Part shown: positions 52,029 to 64,000 of the stretch, one piece after another
How positions within the stretch are numbered: the first letter of the stretch is position 1
Layout: each line of letters begins with the position of its first letter
Position numbers and translations under genes: made by a program
The notes under the pieces: generated by a model
The model's input: the letters and a program-made list of their open reading frames with translations, nothing else
The model's database searches: none
What the model was told of the DNA's origin: nothing
DNA from: Xestospongia muta
Lineage: Eukaryota > Porifera > Demospongiae > Haplosclerida > Petrosiidae
Length of the DNA: 64,000 nucleotides
NCBI GenBank assembly: GCA_963693285.1
Contig: OY848922.1
Coordinates: forward strand, 4,266,923 to 4,330,922
Direction of reading: 5' to 3'

Positions 52029-54580
52029 TAGTACTTTACTTTAGTACAATGTTGTACCTTACAGTATACGTGTATGTGTTTCTGTTTCTCTGTTATAACA
52101 GAGTGAGAACTTGCCAGCAAATGATTCTGTAGTGGAGTGTTCATACTTCATACCATTGTAGTACTGTGTCTCTAACACTGCTAATATAATATCACATGAA
52201 TGTTATAATGATTACATGAGGTAAGTATTGAATTCAAACACTATAAAGCATACTCTCAAAATAAGGTCTGTAATTTGTTTTCTCAGTAGCTCATACATTG
52301 TTCATGATATATAGCTTGTTTATGTGTATTTGAGAATAAAGCTGCCAATACATGTTCTTGTATACTGATATTCTACCCACAGTTGTCATTGACCTATATA
52401 TTATGTTCATTGCTATTACTGACGACTTCTAGCTTTTAGAAAAGCTTTATTTAAAGAAAAATAGTTCATTGACCAATCAAGGAGAGCCTAAGTTAAAAAT
52501 ACAACATTTATGAATGATTGGTATCTACAGCATTCCTTCTATGCAGGTCATAGAGAATGGAGATGTAAAGGTAGTAACATTACATATGTAGTGATGACAT
52601 AGTGTTCTTTCTTATTATATTTCTCTTTACACAATTATAACTATAAGTCTTATAGAGAATATTTTACACATAAAGATATGTTTGTGCATTAGGTATCCAC
52701 TTTTAGAAATCTTTTTTAACAAATTCAAGCAATAATTTTATAGTGTTTGGAAATATACTCTGCAGGAAACAACATCTTATTAGCAGTGTAATAGCTAATT
52801 TATGAACTGTAATTATGTTCATGAAGAATGTATAAAATGACAAATGGAATTCAGTGATACAATATTGCATTCTACCACAACATTTGTTATAAGTGAAATC
52901 AACATGAGTTCCAAACTGTTTGAACCTGTTTATTTAGGAGATTTGTCTTGTCTTTTATCAATATCAGCAGCTTAGCACCAATTAACTTATTAAAGACACT
53001 ATCATACAAATACATCTTAGCATGTCAACCAGTTATACCTTGATGTGATATTAAATAAATAATGTTACTTATGGCACTATTGGAAAATTTTGAGAAAATA
53101 ATATGACATGGTTAAGTATATTTTTGGCTACCAATTTTTTCGTCACTTTGAAATCACTTGTTCTGTGTAAATTCATAATTGAGAAAATGCATTTTTAATA
53201 ATTTTTCGATATCTATCATCACGTGATTAAACCACTAGACCTCGTGAAGGCTTTCTCCCTACTCCAAAGACGAGGATCTCTTTGGACTTATTTACTAAGG
53301 TAAAGATGGCTAAGCTACACCTGATTGGTGAGTAAAGTATTTATTATATTAAGTACACCATTCTGTCTTTATCAGATAGGTGCCGCGCGACATTAACAAG
53401 ATCTATCATTGATGAATGACCTGAAATCATAGAATGTCGAGATATGTCAACAGCTTATTATTTAAAGGTTAGAATTTATAAGATAAAGTGTACTGGCTTT
53501 AAGTGACAGTGCTAGTGAGCACAAAACTCCACAATGTAGATTAAAAGTTACTGCCTTATATTTTATTAATTTTATTGCTGAGTTTGAAGTTGAAGTGTTA
53601 TTACTCTTCATTGTGTTAGAGTTTATTTGTTTTGCTAGAAAAATTATTGTTAGTGATACGTCAGTAGTTGTAGGTGTTACTTGTTGAAAATTAGATTATT
53701 CATTTACATGTTCTACCAGATGCTTATCTTTGATATTGAGGCTTGAAAAGAGCAACATGCTTTCAAAAGTTCGGTATAATGAAACCTCATACAACAAAAC
53801 TTGTTTGCTTCAATTGAATGTTTTGTGGTACAAGCTTAAAAATTTTCATGTAGCTGTACCTATCATAGTTGAGATGTATCTCAATTTTTAAAGTTTTCTG
53901 CTGTACAGAGACAGTGAGGCATATATTTTTCTGAAATGTAATGATGATCATGGAATCAGCTTGACATTGAGAGGGCATTTGCAGATTTGCTATCATTAGG
54001 ACAATTTTATTTTATTTGCAATAGAGAGCAAAGTAGCCAGTACCTTTATTTACTATAAATGTTTGAATCATAATACATGTAAGTTTTAACAGTTATAGCC
54101 AGAAACACTTATAGTGTAGGCTGTGTCAAGGATTTGTGATGTCCAGATTTTCCCAATGATTACTGTTGTCATGTATTCATGACATTCGGTTGCTAAGAGT
54201 TAAAGTAACAATCAAACTGTTTTGTCGTAATTGCTAATATTTTTTCAAAATTAAAAACATTGTAAAGAATTACAGTAGTGGTTCTGAAGAGAACCATTGA
54301 AAGGAGCAGTAATGATGAAGCTATAAAATTAGTTATTCCTTTGACAGGAACTATGATTGAGACCAGCAATACCACAATTACCACAGATTCTCAATTATAT
54401 TCTTGGAGATGAACTTAAAATACTTAATTATTGATTAATTAGTTCATCTGATGATGTCTCTGGACTTTGTATGTCATACCAAATAGACCACACCTTGGTT
54501 TAAAGAAGTAAATTAACTGGTTCAGGCTGTAAAGGGTGGTTGGATAATGATTTGCTATGCAAATTGAAGCTTACATGAAG
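52029..54580. other. Intergenic stretch
   Basis: No supported gene. ATGGCTAAGCTACACCTGAT followed by gtgagt at about 53307 could be a first exon, but no continuation was found. Confidence 0.3.
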
Positions 54581-54582
54581 AG

Positions 54583-54930
54583 TTATGCTTTTTGTGCAGT
54601 TAGTAAAGGAGTATTGAAAAAAGTGGCAGACAGAAATATACATCTGAGATTATGAATCCTTTTAATGTCATTTCTACTTTTAACGCACTCAGCTTTATAG
54701 AAATTTTGTTCAATTGTTGCTTGCTCAACATGAGTGTTCATTGAATCAATGATGTAGGATACAGTATTCATTATTAATATCCTCTTATTATCCTTTAACT
54801 TTACATGTAGTTTATGACATTTGGATGAATTGGCTACCTGACTTCTCTGGCCATATCCAACAAAGATCTGATCACGGTTTAGTAGCAATGATATGGGAAG
54901 AAACTTTTTCCAAGTGTTGAAGAAGCTCAT
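54583..54930 (-). pseudogene. Possible N-terminal relic of the same DDE-like family
   Basis: 115 codons with HKLHVKLKDNKRILI and MNTHVEQATIEQNFYKAECV. The latter resembles the helix before the DDE part of the 51-52 kb relic (LEAAQNEQNYYRQV). No catalytic part follows. Weak. Confidence 0.3.
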
Positions 54931-55125
54931 TTACCCAGCTGTATGTTTGTTGATGGCCATTATCGTGAATTAATCATTCCATTCTGGTCTTTTGTCATGT
55001 GAGTGGGTAGATTTAGTACAACTATTCTTTTATGACCAGGAATTCTCCCTATTAGAATTATGCATTAATATTAGCATAGTTTCTTATGAATGTGACAGTA
55101 TGTTTTAACTCTTCAGTGATATTTG
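54838..55125. repeat. Direct repeat, left copy
   Basis: About 285 bp matching 57258-57540, beginning TTCTCTGGCCATATCCAACA. Both copies end CTTCAGTGATATT. Confidence 0.9.
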
Positions 55126-55172
55126 TGTTATTAACCTCGCTGTGCGTGGGCGCATAGCGAGGGTACTGTAGT

Positions 55173-55178
<6 letters not shown>

Positions 55179-55224
<46 letters not shown>
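55179..55224. repeat. GT microsatellite
   Basis: About 23 GT units just inside the left end of the TIR element. Confidence 0.95.
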
Positions 55225-55225
<1 letters not shown>

Positions 55226-55379
55226 TGCACTGCCTGTTTTTTTTGAACTGCTATAACTTGGCAACCGAAGCATTAGCAGCTACCAACGTTTAGCAACGAA
55301 TAGAAAAGCATGTGGACTTTACAACAGTAGTGTCAAGAACATCGTCAAGGAAAACAGAAGCTTAAAACTCGCAAAAGAA

Positions 55380-56023
55380 TTTTCAGGCTGCAGAGGTCAA
55401 GTGCCGTTTCTCGAAAAGTAAAACACTTAACGTGGAGATTTTTTAGTATGTTGTAAACAATCTCAGAGGAATACGGATCAGCAAGACAGAAGGCCGTTGG
55501 TCGAAGTAATCGTTAGAAAAGTTCTGAAAAATGTTTTGTGGACTTGGAGCGAAGTAACGCATTCAGGAAACGTCTCCAAGCACTGAAAAGACTGCTACTA
55601 ATAGATAATATATCGATTTATATTTGTACCACGGGACGTTTCCAAAGAAGGTTTCATCTTCAAGTTACAATAAATTTTGTATATGAAATATTGATAGATT
55701 TTTTCAGGTTGCAGAGGTCAAGTGCCGTTTCTCGAAAAGTAAAAAACTTAACGTGGAGATTTTTTAGTATGTTGTAAACAATCTCAGAGGAATACGGATC
55801 AGCAAGACAGAAGGCCGTTGGTCGAAGTAATCGTTAGAAAAGTTCTGAAAAATGTTTTGTGGACTTGGAGCGAAGTAACGCATTCAGGAAACGTCTCCAA
55901 GCACTGAAAAGACTGCTACTAATAGATAATATATCGATTTATATTTGTACCACGGGACGTTTCCAAAGAACGTTTCATCTTCAAGTTACAATAAATTTTG
56001 TATATGAAATATTGATAGATTTT
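55380..56023. repeat. 321-bp tandem duplication
   Basis: Unit 1 begins TTTCAGGCTGCAGAGGTCAA and unit 2 begins 321 bp later (TTTCAGGTTGCAGAGGTC). Only a few differences. Both hold an open frame starting MDLERSNAFRKRLQALKRLL, with unrelated ends. Confidence 0.9.
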
Positions 56024-56383
56024 AAAGGGTCATGTAAAGACTCAGAGAAACTTTTCATCACGAAAGCAGCACTTAATCTTGCTTGGTAATTGAATGATAC
56101 TATCACTTATTCAGTTACTGCTTCACAAACATGGCAAAGCTAGAAATCAAGCAACAATTAATGAGCATATACAGAATGACAAAGCTTGCCATTTTATAAC
56201 CACACCTTCTGGAATGTTAATAAATTTTCTTGCAATAACAACATCATAGCTGGGCCTAAGCTGGCATAGAATTTATAAATAACTTAGAAACTACAGCGAG
56301 GTTCGGCACTTTAGTGCCTTTCATTAGGAAGGTGATTAATATTACCATGAACTCTTGCACTTAATCCATAATTGAGGTGACTT

Positions 56384-56590
56384 AACCTAATAGTGTCCAA
56401 CCTCTTTCTAATAATGCTGTGCAAAAAGAGAGAAGCTGTCCTACCTATGTATAAGATATATTCTGTTAGTCAACTGTTTAGATCCATATATACTTTACCT
56501 TAATATATGAACTATGTTTCTTATTTCTTTATTATTAGCTCATGTCCTCTGTGTTGAAGTATTGCAGACATTGATATGTGGGGCATTTTT
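56384..56590. repeat. Direct repeat of 57546-57767
   Basis: TAACCTAATAGTG to GATATGTGGGGCAT. With 54838-55125 it reconstitutes the continuous unit at 57258-57767, interrupted here by the TIR element. Confidence 0.85.
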
Positions 56591-56917
56591 AGCAATATGG
56601 CTTAATCGACTATTAGTTGAGTTACAACCACAGAAGGAGCCATCTAAATTAGTCACAATATTTGAAGACAATCAATCATCCATTTGTATGGTGAAAAACT
56701 CACAATTTCATGGACAAAGCAAACATATAGACATCAAATACCATTTCAACAGAGACGAAACAAAGAAAGGAACAACAGATATACAATACTACAGAACTGA
56801 CGATGTGATAGCTCTGATATGCTAACAAAGGGATTGTATGCTAAACGATTTGAGAAACTCAAGAGATATGGCTGGAGTCAAGAATTTCATCTGATCCAAA
56901 GTGAGAAGGAGTGTTGA
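56582..56917 (+). pseudogene. Ty1/copia RNase H tail and start of 3' LTR
   Basis: IWLNRLLVELQPQKEPSK, FEDNQSSICMVKNSQFHG, SKHIDIKYHFNRDE and the end DVIALIC are the C-terminus of copia RNase H (EDN-x-S, K-x-HIDI-x-YHF). One base slip later the frame gives DMLTKGLYAKRFEKLKRYGW to a TGA at 56917. A purine-rich run and TGTTGAAGG at 56912 look like the polypurine tract and start of the 3' LTR, whose end I cannot fix before about 57250. The rest of gag-pol is absent. Confidence 0.75.
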
Positions 56918-57257
56918 AGGTCACTTTTTGTATCAGACTCAGTCTATTTACAATAGTTGCATAAAGGTCAGTTTATTTAAGTAACTATGATTAAAAAGAA
57001 TGTGGTCTCTTTCAAGTCACATGTGTTTATATAGAACTTTCTAGTTGATTTTGTTTTTTTTATGTTTTGAGTTACTGTTTTTTGTACTGTTGGTCAGATT
57101 GAGTTGATTGTTTTGTTGATCATAAAAGCTCTAAATCTATCAAATATTTGAAAAATGGCCAAAATTTTGTCTTGTCATACTAAATGCCAATAAATCTGAT
57201 AATCATAAAATGTGTGACACTTGTCTATGAATGTAATTGTCTTGTGTGTATACTTAA

Positions 57258-57767
57258 GTTTTCTGGCCATATACAACAAAGCACTGATCATGGTTTAGTA
57301 GCAATGATATGGGAACAAACTTTTTCCAAGTGTTGAAGAAACTTATTTACCCAGCTTTGTGTTTGTTGATGGCCATTATCGTGAATTAATCATTCCATCT
57401 TGGTCTTTTGTCATGTGAGTGGATAGAATTAGTACAACTATTCTTTTATAACCAGGAATTCTCCATGTTAGAATTATGCATTAATATCAACATAGTTTCT
57501 TATGAATGTGACAGTATGTTTTAACTCTTCAGTGATATTGTTAGCTTAACCTAATAGTGCCCAACCTCTTTCTAATAAAGCTGTGCAAAAAGAGAAAAGC
57601 TGTCCTACCAATTTATAAGATATATTCTGTTAGTCAACTGTTTAGATCCATATATACTTTACCTTAATACCTTTATATATGAACTATGTTCCTTTTTTCT
57701 TTATCATTTAGTTGATGTCCTCTCTGTTGAATTATTGCAGACATTGATATGTGGGGCATCACATTGA
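57258..57767. repeat. Uninterrupted paralog of 54838-56590
   Basis: Matches 54838-55125 and then 56384-56590 without the TIR element between, so it shows the near pre-insertion state. Confidence 0.8.
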
Positions 57768-58440
57768 AAATCCAGTGCTTGACATTGACTCCTAGTAGAT
57801 TTGTAATGGTGTAAATAGATTGGACTACTGCAATGACCATTTCTATAGGAATCACACTCAAATCCAGCTTAAAATAAGTAAGCAATTTACTCTTTAATTC
57901 TGTTTACTGCTCTATTATTAAGTGTAGCCTTTACTAAAAAACCATGATGATATAAATGGACTACAATAGCAATAGATTGAGTAACCTTGTTTTCTAACGT
58001 CAACTTCAACAATTTCATTGTGTTTACTTTCGGCACTCTCTAATAACTCTCCCAAACTAATAGCTCTCACTATATCCCCCCCTCTAAATGAGTACTATGT
58101 TCCATAACTATACAAAGTATAGGAATTGTATAATATTTGTCTGTTTTATTTTGTATATCATTAGATGATGCATCATTTAGATCTGTGGGATGCTATTCAA
58201 TTTCTCCTACAAAAAGTATGACTATGTTTTACATGTATTAATGAAGGTTGTATTTTCTATAGTTTCTTCATTCTCCTCAACAATAGCACTACAGAAGCCT
58301 CCATTTGATTGGTGATATTCAGAAAGGTCAACTTTGTTACCTTAAAAATATTATGTTTGATTATGAAATTGTTAGTAAGTAAAAGTTAAATCAAAAATGA
58401 CAAGAAACCAACAAACATATTAAAGCGTGAGTAATCCGTC
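57673..58440 (-). other. 3' flank of gene C with possible extra exons
   Basis: Frame 57673-57885 (LSVIPIEMVIAVVQSIYTIT, SAIIQQRGHQLNDKEK) and a stretch at about 58000-58070 (RAISLGELLESAESKHNEIV) look protein-like and align with broken counterparts at 17.3-17.8 kb. They are on the gene's strand, beyond the Death exon. Function unknown. Confidence 0.35.
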
Positions 58441-61278
58441 ATCTTCATTGAAGGAATGGTCTTGGTTAACGAAATCTTCCTCAATGAAGGATTCTATCTA
58501 TGTTTGAAAGTGGTTGTCTTGTTCAATACTACGTACTGTTGTATATGAAATCCCTACCAATTCCCAAAGGATATCGCATTTAAAAATATCTCTAACAGCA
58601 TATATCAGACCAGGAAGGTGACGGTCATCTACAAAAACAAAATGGTATAGGTTTGAATATGGAGATGTTTATCAATTATTTAGACTTGAGATAACTGAAG
58701 ATTGATATCATATTACATATAATTATACATACATAGTTGTTAGAATGTTTTAACCAACTCTGATGTAAAATATATGTAATTAATTTAAGCAATATACATT
58801 GGAGTGTACCTTGTGTAGAACACCTTACATAATAATCCATCTGGTAAAGAAACAGGAACAGCAATTGAGTGATAATAAATGTGTAGAACATGCATTAAAT
58901 ATTTCATAGTCAGCTTACCATTTAGCCAACAAACTTGTCTTTTATCAGTTACAACAAAAAGGAGAAACATTCTTATCTTATCTGAGCATTTAACAATATA
59001 TCTTCCTTGATCATGTTTCATTTCAATAGTATAAAAACTGAAGACATCCTCGAAATGGTCTTGGTGACATGGTAATGTCACAGTAACTTGTAATGCTTAA
59101 TGATCATAGTTAAGTAGATCTGCAAAGGATAATACAGCTTCCCTAATGACTTTGACATAGTACAGGACAGTTCTCAATATAACATAAAAATACATTTCAA
59201 CCATTTAAATGTATCTATCAGTACCACTGAGCCAAGAAAATCTTCTGAGTAAAGTCAAACAGTATATCGTAATTGTTGGGGAAAATAGTTGAAATTGCTG
59301 TCAATTGAAAATAAAGTTTGATATCTCTGTTGAGTAATGCCACCATTAGAGATGTAAATATTCTCTATATCAAAAAGGAATAAGTACATATTCAATGGTA
59401 CTAAAAACTAACCTGTGGAGCTACTTTGTTTTTAAAAGCAAGTATTATATCTGTTAATTGATGAGATAGTAATTGGTACTAGAATAAAGTAGCAACTTCT
59501 TGAGTTGCATGCAATAAACAGAGCAACAATGCAAAGATTTGAAGCAGTGTAAAAAAGCTAGTCTTAGTAAAGTGTGGAAACAAAAGGTAGGCTAAGCTTA
59601 TAGAGAAGTGACTCTTCAAATATGCCATAAGTACAATACTCATTCTCTGTATTCAGTAGTGACAACTGACCATGGAATATATACTTTAGTGTGTCTACAA
59701 ATAAAACTCGTTTTTAGTGTTGAAAGCAAATCAACAATATATTGTAGGTAGTGAAGATGACATCAGGAAGTATTACTGGAAAATAAAAAATGCCATAGAA
59801 TGTAGATAAGTAATAGATATTAGCACATCATCTCTATTCATGCTAAAATTAAATCCTATAGCACAACAAGACTCTAATGAGATCATTCCATGATCATTTT
59901 GTGATGCCTCCTCTTTTACCACGTAATTCAAACATATACCAACGTACTGGTATAGGTATAGGGACAGCAACAACGTTTTGAAAAGCCATAATACGTTCAC
60001 GAATTGAAGATGATATCTTCTTACGATTTAATCTGCAAAGATTATCTACTGGAAATATCACCTCTTTCGTGATTGAGGCAATCACGAAATTCATTCAATG
60101 AAGCTAGTATTTGGGCATTGGGCATTTTTAGGTAAAGATTCAATAAGTGGCCAAAATTTTGTTTTGTCATAGTGAGTGCCGATAATCATAAAAAGTGGTC
60201 GCAAAATTAGGCTCTGATTGCCATCTACAACAGCCATGCTCTTAGCAGCAGCTACTGAACATACAAAATGCTCTATAAGCTGAATGTTTGTCATTTGTAG
60301 TTCACTAGGTAGATTGAGTAATTTACATTTTGTGAGTAAAAAAACTTAGGCTTATCAGATAAATTTTGTTTTAAATTCGTGCAAATTATGTTGATTGTGT
60401 TCCCACGAATAAATGCTCATGATACATCAGCAAATTGTGGTTGGTCCCCACTATCAAGAATATTTATCCAAGTGGCTTTATGTAGGTTTTCTGAAATCCC
60501 TCGCTTTACAAGAACATCGACCATTTCATCAGTGTAGCTGTCAGGATCAGTTAATAACGTGCTTTGATGTGACAGTGTTATAGGACTGGCAGTAATATCA
60601 GATGGCAAAGATGCCGTATATAATATTGGATGAGCCACAGTAGAAATTTTAGTGGTTTCCACAAAGGACTTAGCATCAACATCTGAAGATAATGATACAG
60701 TTCTTGAGGGCATAATAGTTGAACTATTACAGATAGGACAAACGTCTGCAGTATCAACAGATGAGCTATAACCTTCTTTAACATCAGAAGAGCTATTACT
60801 TCCTTCAAATGGTTTGATCTGCTTGGATGAATTTCCAGTGACATAACTAGTCAATTGTGATGGCAAGCTGGTAGATTTTGCTGCATTTTCCAAAGTAGGA
60901 TCATTTAATTCATGTAACAGTTGTTCATTAGAACGAATAGAATCAGATAACATCTTCAATAGGTCACGTCTAGTAACTCTATCCCAGATTTTGCCTTTTT
61001 TCTTTTCAGCTACTCTCTCAATAGCACGAACAGGTCTTGTTGCTAATCCTGTACTATGATGAACTCTTGGTGCAGGCCAGTTGAAGAGCAATGATTTAAA
61101 TGATGTTTTACCAACGCAAGGTGGTCCCATAAGAACAAGTCTCATGTTTCTGAGATAGACTTTGCCTTTATAGAGACCTTTTTTGAAGAGTTTTCTTAGT
61201 CCTATATAAAAAAAATTGTAATTGCAATAATAAAATTAGAATATTATAATATATTATCAAATGCAAGGTAATATTAAG

Positions 61279-61279
<1 letters not shown>

Positions 61280-61324
<45 letters not shown>
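61280..61324. repeat. TA microsatellite in gene C intron
   Basis: About 20 TA units between the acceptor of the Roc exon and the preceding exon's donor. Confidence 0.95.
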
Positions 61325-61328
<4 letters not shown>

Positions 61329-61891
61329 ATCAAACTTACTTTCATCAGTGAAAGTACGTGTAGTTCCTGCATTTGCTAAGTCAAGTGGTGTCTTACCATC
61401 CTGAATAATAAAAAATAGAATATTAATAGATAATAGAATTATACAAAAAGAATTTAAAAAATGATAATAAACGTAAGCACTTTCACATTACTCCTTGTTT
61501 TACATATTTATTGATGAGCTTATATTGTGTGATATATTATTACTATGTGTGTTGTTATAATTAATTTATTAAACAATGTTAGCAAGAAATGTAACTACAC
61601 TATGAATAATAATAATAATAAAAATAATTATCAATACAAAATGAATGTCGGAGACTTAGTATATTTTTATAAGATAGTTTATTAGCTCGTGTTCACAAAT
61701 CAAACTTGTCATTGTCTAAGGAATTATATTAATAGGTTGGTAATTGTATTGGGAAATACATTAGAGTAAAATTATACAACAATCTATCATACCTTATTGA
61801 CAGCATCAATATCAGCACCACTTCTAGTTAATAATGTGATGATCTCTACGTGATTTTTGCAGGCTGCAAAATGTAATGCAGTCCAGCCATC

Positions 61892-63211
61892 CTAAAACAA
61901 ACGTGCAGTATATGAACAATGCACATTATACAATAACAGCAAATATATCATTTTCCTACCTAGTATACTGGTAAGACATAATACTATCGTGCTTTTAATG
62001 ATATCATATTTGCAGCATTCTAAATATGCCATGAGGTTTTTGTGATGATACATTCTTATACAACTATATTCCTATATATTTTGTACTCTACAAGGTAAGT
62101 TGTACATCATAATAGTACACTGTGATATAATTGTTAAAAGATCATTATAATGTAAATATTGTGAATTGAAAACTGGAACTTAATAAAATTAATTGTGCAC
62201 AATCAGAAAGTAAAAGAAGACAAGTCACAAGTACAATGTATGTCCTTTAGCTAACATAGAAATTTATTCTAATGAAAAATTTGATAAACTAAATAATTCA
62301 AAAGCAATAGATCTAATTATTATATTTCACTTAGTCTCCAAAGCAGCCACATGTACAGATCAAACCGTACTTCTTGGAATTGTTAGAACAATCTGAAAAA
62401 TGTTCTACAGTTATTCTACTTTCTATATAATCAATTGAGCACATGTTGAGCTTTCGGTTAACATGTCCAAGACAAATAGATATTTAAAAAATCAAATTAC
62501 ATATTAAAAAGCTCCTTATGACCTGAATTGTTTCAGAAGACTTAGGAGGCCATTAAAACTTATTCAGATTGCTATTTTTTATGAAGTCTATTCTAACATT
62601 TAAATTACTTACAATGAAGACTCTTTGAAAGAAAACATTAACTTACAAAAAATAAAACATAAACAAATACTAATATAAATTATTACTCAGCTCTTTAAAT
62701 CTTCTAATTAATGACAATATTAATGCATTAGCTAAAGAGTAAGCTGGAGTTGAAATTAAAAGTATATTCTACGTATTCATTATCATGATAGATCTCACAA
62801 ATGTTTGTTAATAATTGAATGATTTATTTTATTGCACAATCTTTTACAGCAATGTTGTCAAGTAATGATGTAGTACAATGCATATTTAGTAATTGTGTGT
62901 GTGTAGCACAATTATATTGTATGGTAAAGTCAGTGAGAAAAAGTCATTAAATGTTTAGCACATTATTACTATGTGTGTTGTTATAATTAATTATTTATAC
63001 AATGTTAGCAAGAATTGTAGCTAAAATGTAAATAACAATCAATAGATTTTCAATAGATAATGAATGTTTGAGTCTTACTATACTCATACAAGAGACTTTA
63101 GTAGCTTGATTACACAAATGAATGTCTTCTTGGTGTAAGAAGTTATACTCATTGGTTGTTATTTGTGTTGGGAATAACATTTATTTACTATCATACAATA
63201 ATCTATGATAC
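61892..63211. other. Gene C intron
   Basis: About 1.3 kb, AT-rich. The stretch at 62.95-63.2 kb resembles 61.5-61.79 kb (ATTACTATGTGTGTTGTTATAA and following), so the two ankyrin exons and their downstream introns arose by tandem duplication. Confidence 0.5.
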
Positions 63212-63310
63212 CTTATTGACAGCAGTAATATCAGCACCATTGCTATTTAATACTTTGATGATTTCTGGATGACTATTAAAGGTTGCAAAATGTAGTGCAG
63301 TCCAACCATA

Positions 63311-64000
63311 CTGTAGCAATAAAACAATAACCAGTACATGAATAATACACACTATACCATATCACTATTTAGATCACTGTTCAATTCTAAATACTGGTCA
63401 CATACTGTTGTTCTAATGACTTCATAGTTATAGATATCCACCTTGGAAGATTCTAGACGGTACATTCCTACACCTTTATATTCCCATATGTACAGCCACT
63501 ATATAACATACTTTATATGGTACTTTTTATGTAACAATACACTGCAGAAAAATTACTAGAGTATTATGGAAATTCTCATAATAGTTAGAGGGCACTTAAC
63601 AAACTAATGTGTCTGCACACTGTGAATAAGGTATGTGATTTGGTAACAAAAATGCAACAGTTACTGATTATATTCTAGCAATCATTCATTCTTAAGCAGG
63701 AGCAACACATTATATTTTATGAAAGCTATTATTGTGAATAACATCATCCTATATACAAATGATAGTTGGCTTCAATAAGAGGTGAGCCTAAAGTAATCTC
63801 ATTGAAAATGACATTAGTAAGCCAAAAAGATAATTAACTATAAAAGCCAGAAACTAAAGCAAGACAAGTCACAATACAATCTGTATATTAATACATAATC
63901 TGTATAACGTTGCCATATCATAATTTGAATCTCTCACAAATATACCTTTGATCAATGTCATTCAATTAAATTTTAATATCCTTCTTCTCTTCTACTGTAC
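63311..64000. other. Right edge, gene C upstream intron
   Basis: No exon recognised. The 5' exons of gene C should lie to the right of the window. Confidence 0.4.

Larger units (their letters stand above)
55134..56303. mobile_element. 1.2-kb TIR element with internal 321-bp tandem duplication
   Basis: The ends are AACCTCGCTGT (55134) and ACAGCGAGGTT (to 56303), perfect 11-bp inverted repeats. The left end continues into a hairpin (CCTCGCTGTGCG/CGCATAGCGAGG, 55137-55164). The paralogous region at 57.26-57.77 kb lacks this segment, which gives an approximate empty site. No transposase, so non-autonomous. The superfamily is not determined. Confidence 0.75.
58498..63310 (-). pseudogene. Gene C: decayed ankyrin-Roc-COR-Death paralog (continues right)
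   Basis: Exons match gene B in order and phase: 63212-63310 (YGWTALHFATFNSHPEIIKV), 61793-61891 (DGWTALHFAACKNHVEIITL), 61340-61400 (DGKTPLDLANAG, shortened cap), 59413-61201 (Roc-COR), 58919-59364, 58498-58628 (Death remnant, IFKCDILWELVGISYTTVRS). The Roc part keeps the P-loop (MGPPCVGKTSFKSLLFNW) and [14 protein letters not shown], where G3 DSGGQ has become DSGDQ. There is a TGA (60417-60419) at the position of Arg in gene B, and frameshifts near 60320, 60110, 60080 and 59950, then further stops. Death ends at TAG 58498. The splice sites are intact, so decay is mainly in the coding frame. The ankyrin exons themselves are open, and a truncated ankyrin-only product is conceivable. Confidence 0.8.

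Noticed and set aside
53307..53335. Possible first exon MAKLHLI with donor
   Set aside because: No acceptor giving an open continuation was found within the next kilobase.
55058..55273. Thr-His repeat frame
   Set aside because: Translation of the GT microsatellite.
1..64000. tRNA, rRNA, CRISPR, operons, riboswitches or bacterial terminators
   Set aside because: No tRNA B-box-like GGTTCGA(A/T)TCC with a matching fold was noticed, no spaced direct-repeat array other than those listed, and the spliced genes and transposons show this is animal DNA.

Overview
The window looks like nuclear DNA of an early-branching animal, most likely a demosponge of the Amphimedon type. The grounds are AT-rich sequence, very short introns with GT..AG ends, one 33-residue ankyrin repeat per 99-bp exon, a relic of a receptor family I recall from sponge and cnidarian genomes, and a dense mix of animal DNA transposons (piggyBac, hAT, Tigger/pogo, and elements coding THAP, YqaJ or Mutator-like proteins). 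The species is inferred, not shown.

The host genes are three minus-strand members of one family. They combine N-terminal ankyrin repeats, a Roc-like GTPase with a COR-like region, and a C-terminal Death domain. This resembles DAPK1 without its kinase. Gene B (46866 down to 18995) can be assembled by eye into 13 in-phase exons coding 1133 residues. Gene A (starts at 2861) shows only its first three exons before a hAT element and the left edge. Gene C (63310 down to 58498, continuing right) is a decayed copy with a premature TGA and several frameshifts. A and B share a duplicated block of about 4.1 kb (635-4720 and 44727-48905) covering the 5' exons and a divergent upstream segment with a possible one-pass membrane protein.

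Layout: 1-632 hAT 5' end; 895-2861 gene A; 2992-4720 divergent segment; 4721-14690 mostly featureless, with a decayed receptor near 11.8-12.3 kb; 14.7-16.95 kb piggyBac; 17.3-18.1 kb gene B 3' flank, shared with gene C; 18995-23205 gene B 3' half; 23.9-27.8 kb hAT, a small TIR element and piggyBac inside one gene B intron; 28.3-41.85 kb a nest of gypsy, two THAP/YqaJ elements, a Kolobok-like element, Tigger and piggyBac inside the next intron; 42.2-46.87 kb gene B 5' exons; 47-54 kb sparse, with a decayed DDE-type relic at 51-52 kb; 54.8-57.8 kb repeats, a 1.2-kb TIR element and a copia relic; 58.5-63.3 kb gene C.

The most notable observation is that the first two ankyrin exons of genes A and B differ far more than the introns around them, and most differences change the amino acid. 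With the ankyrin-Roc-Death architecture, this suggests a diversifying intracellular sensor family, but that role is inference. All alignments and counts were made by eye.
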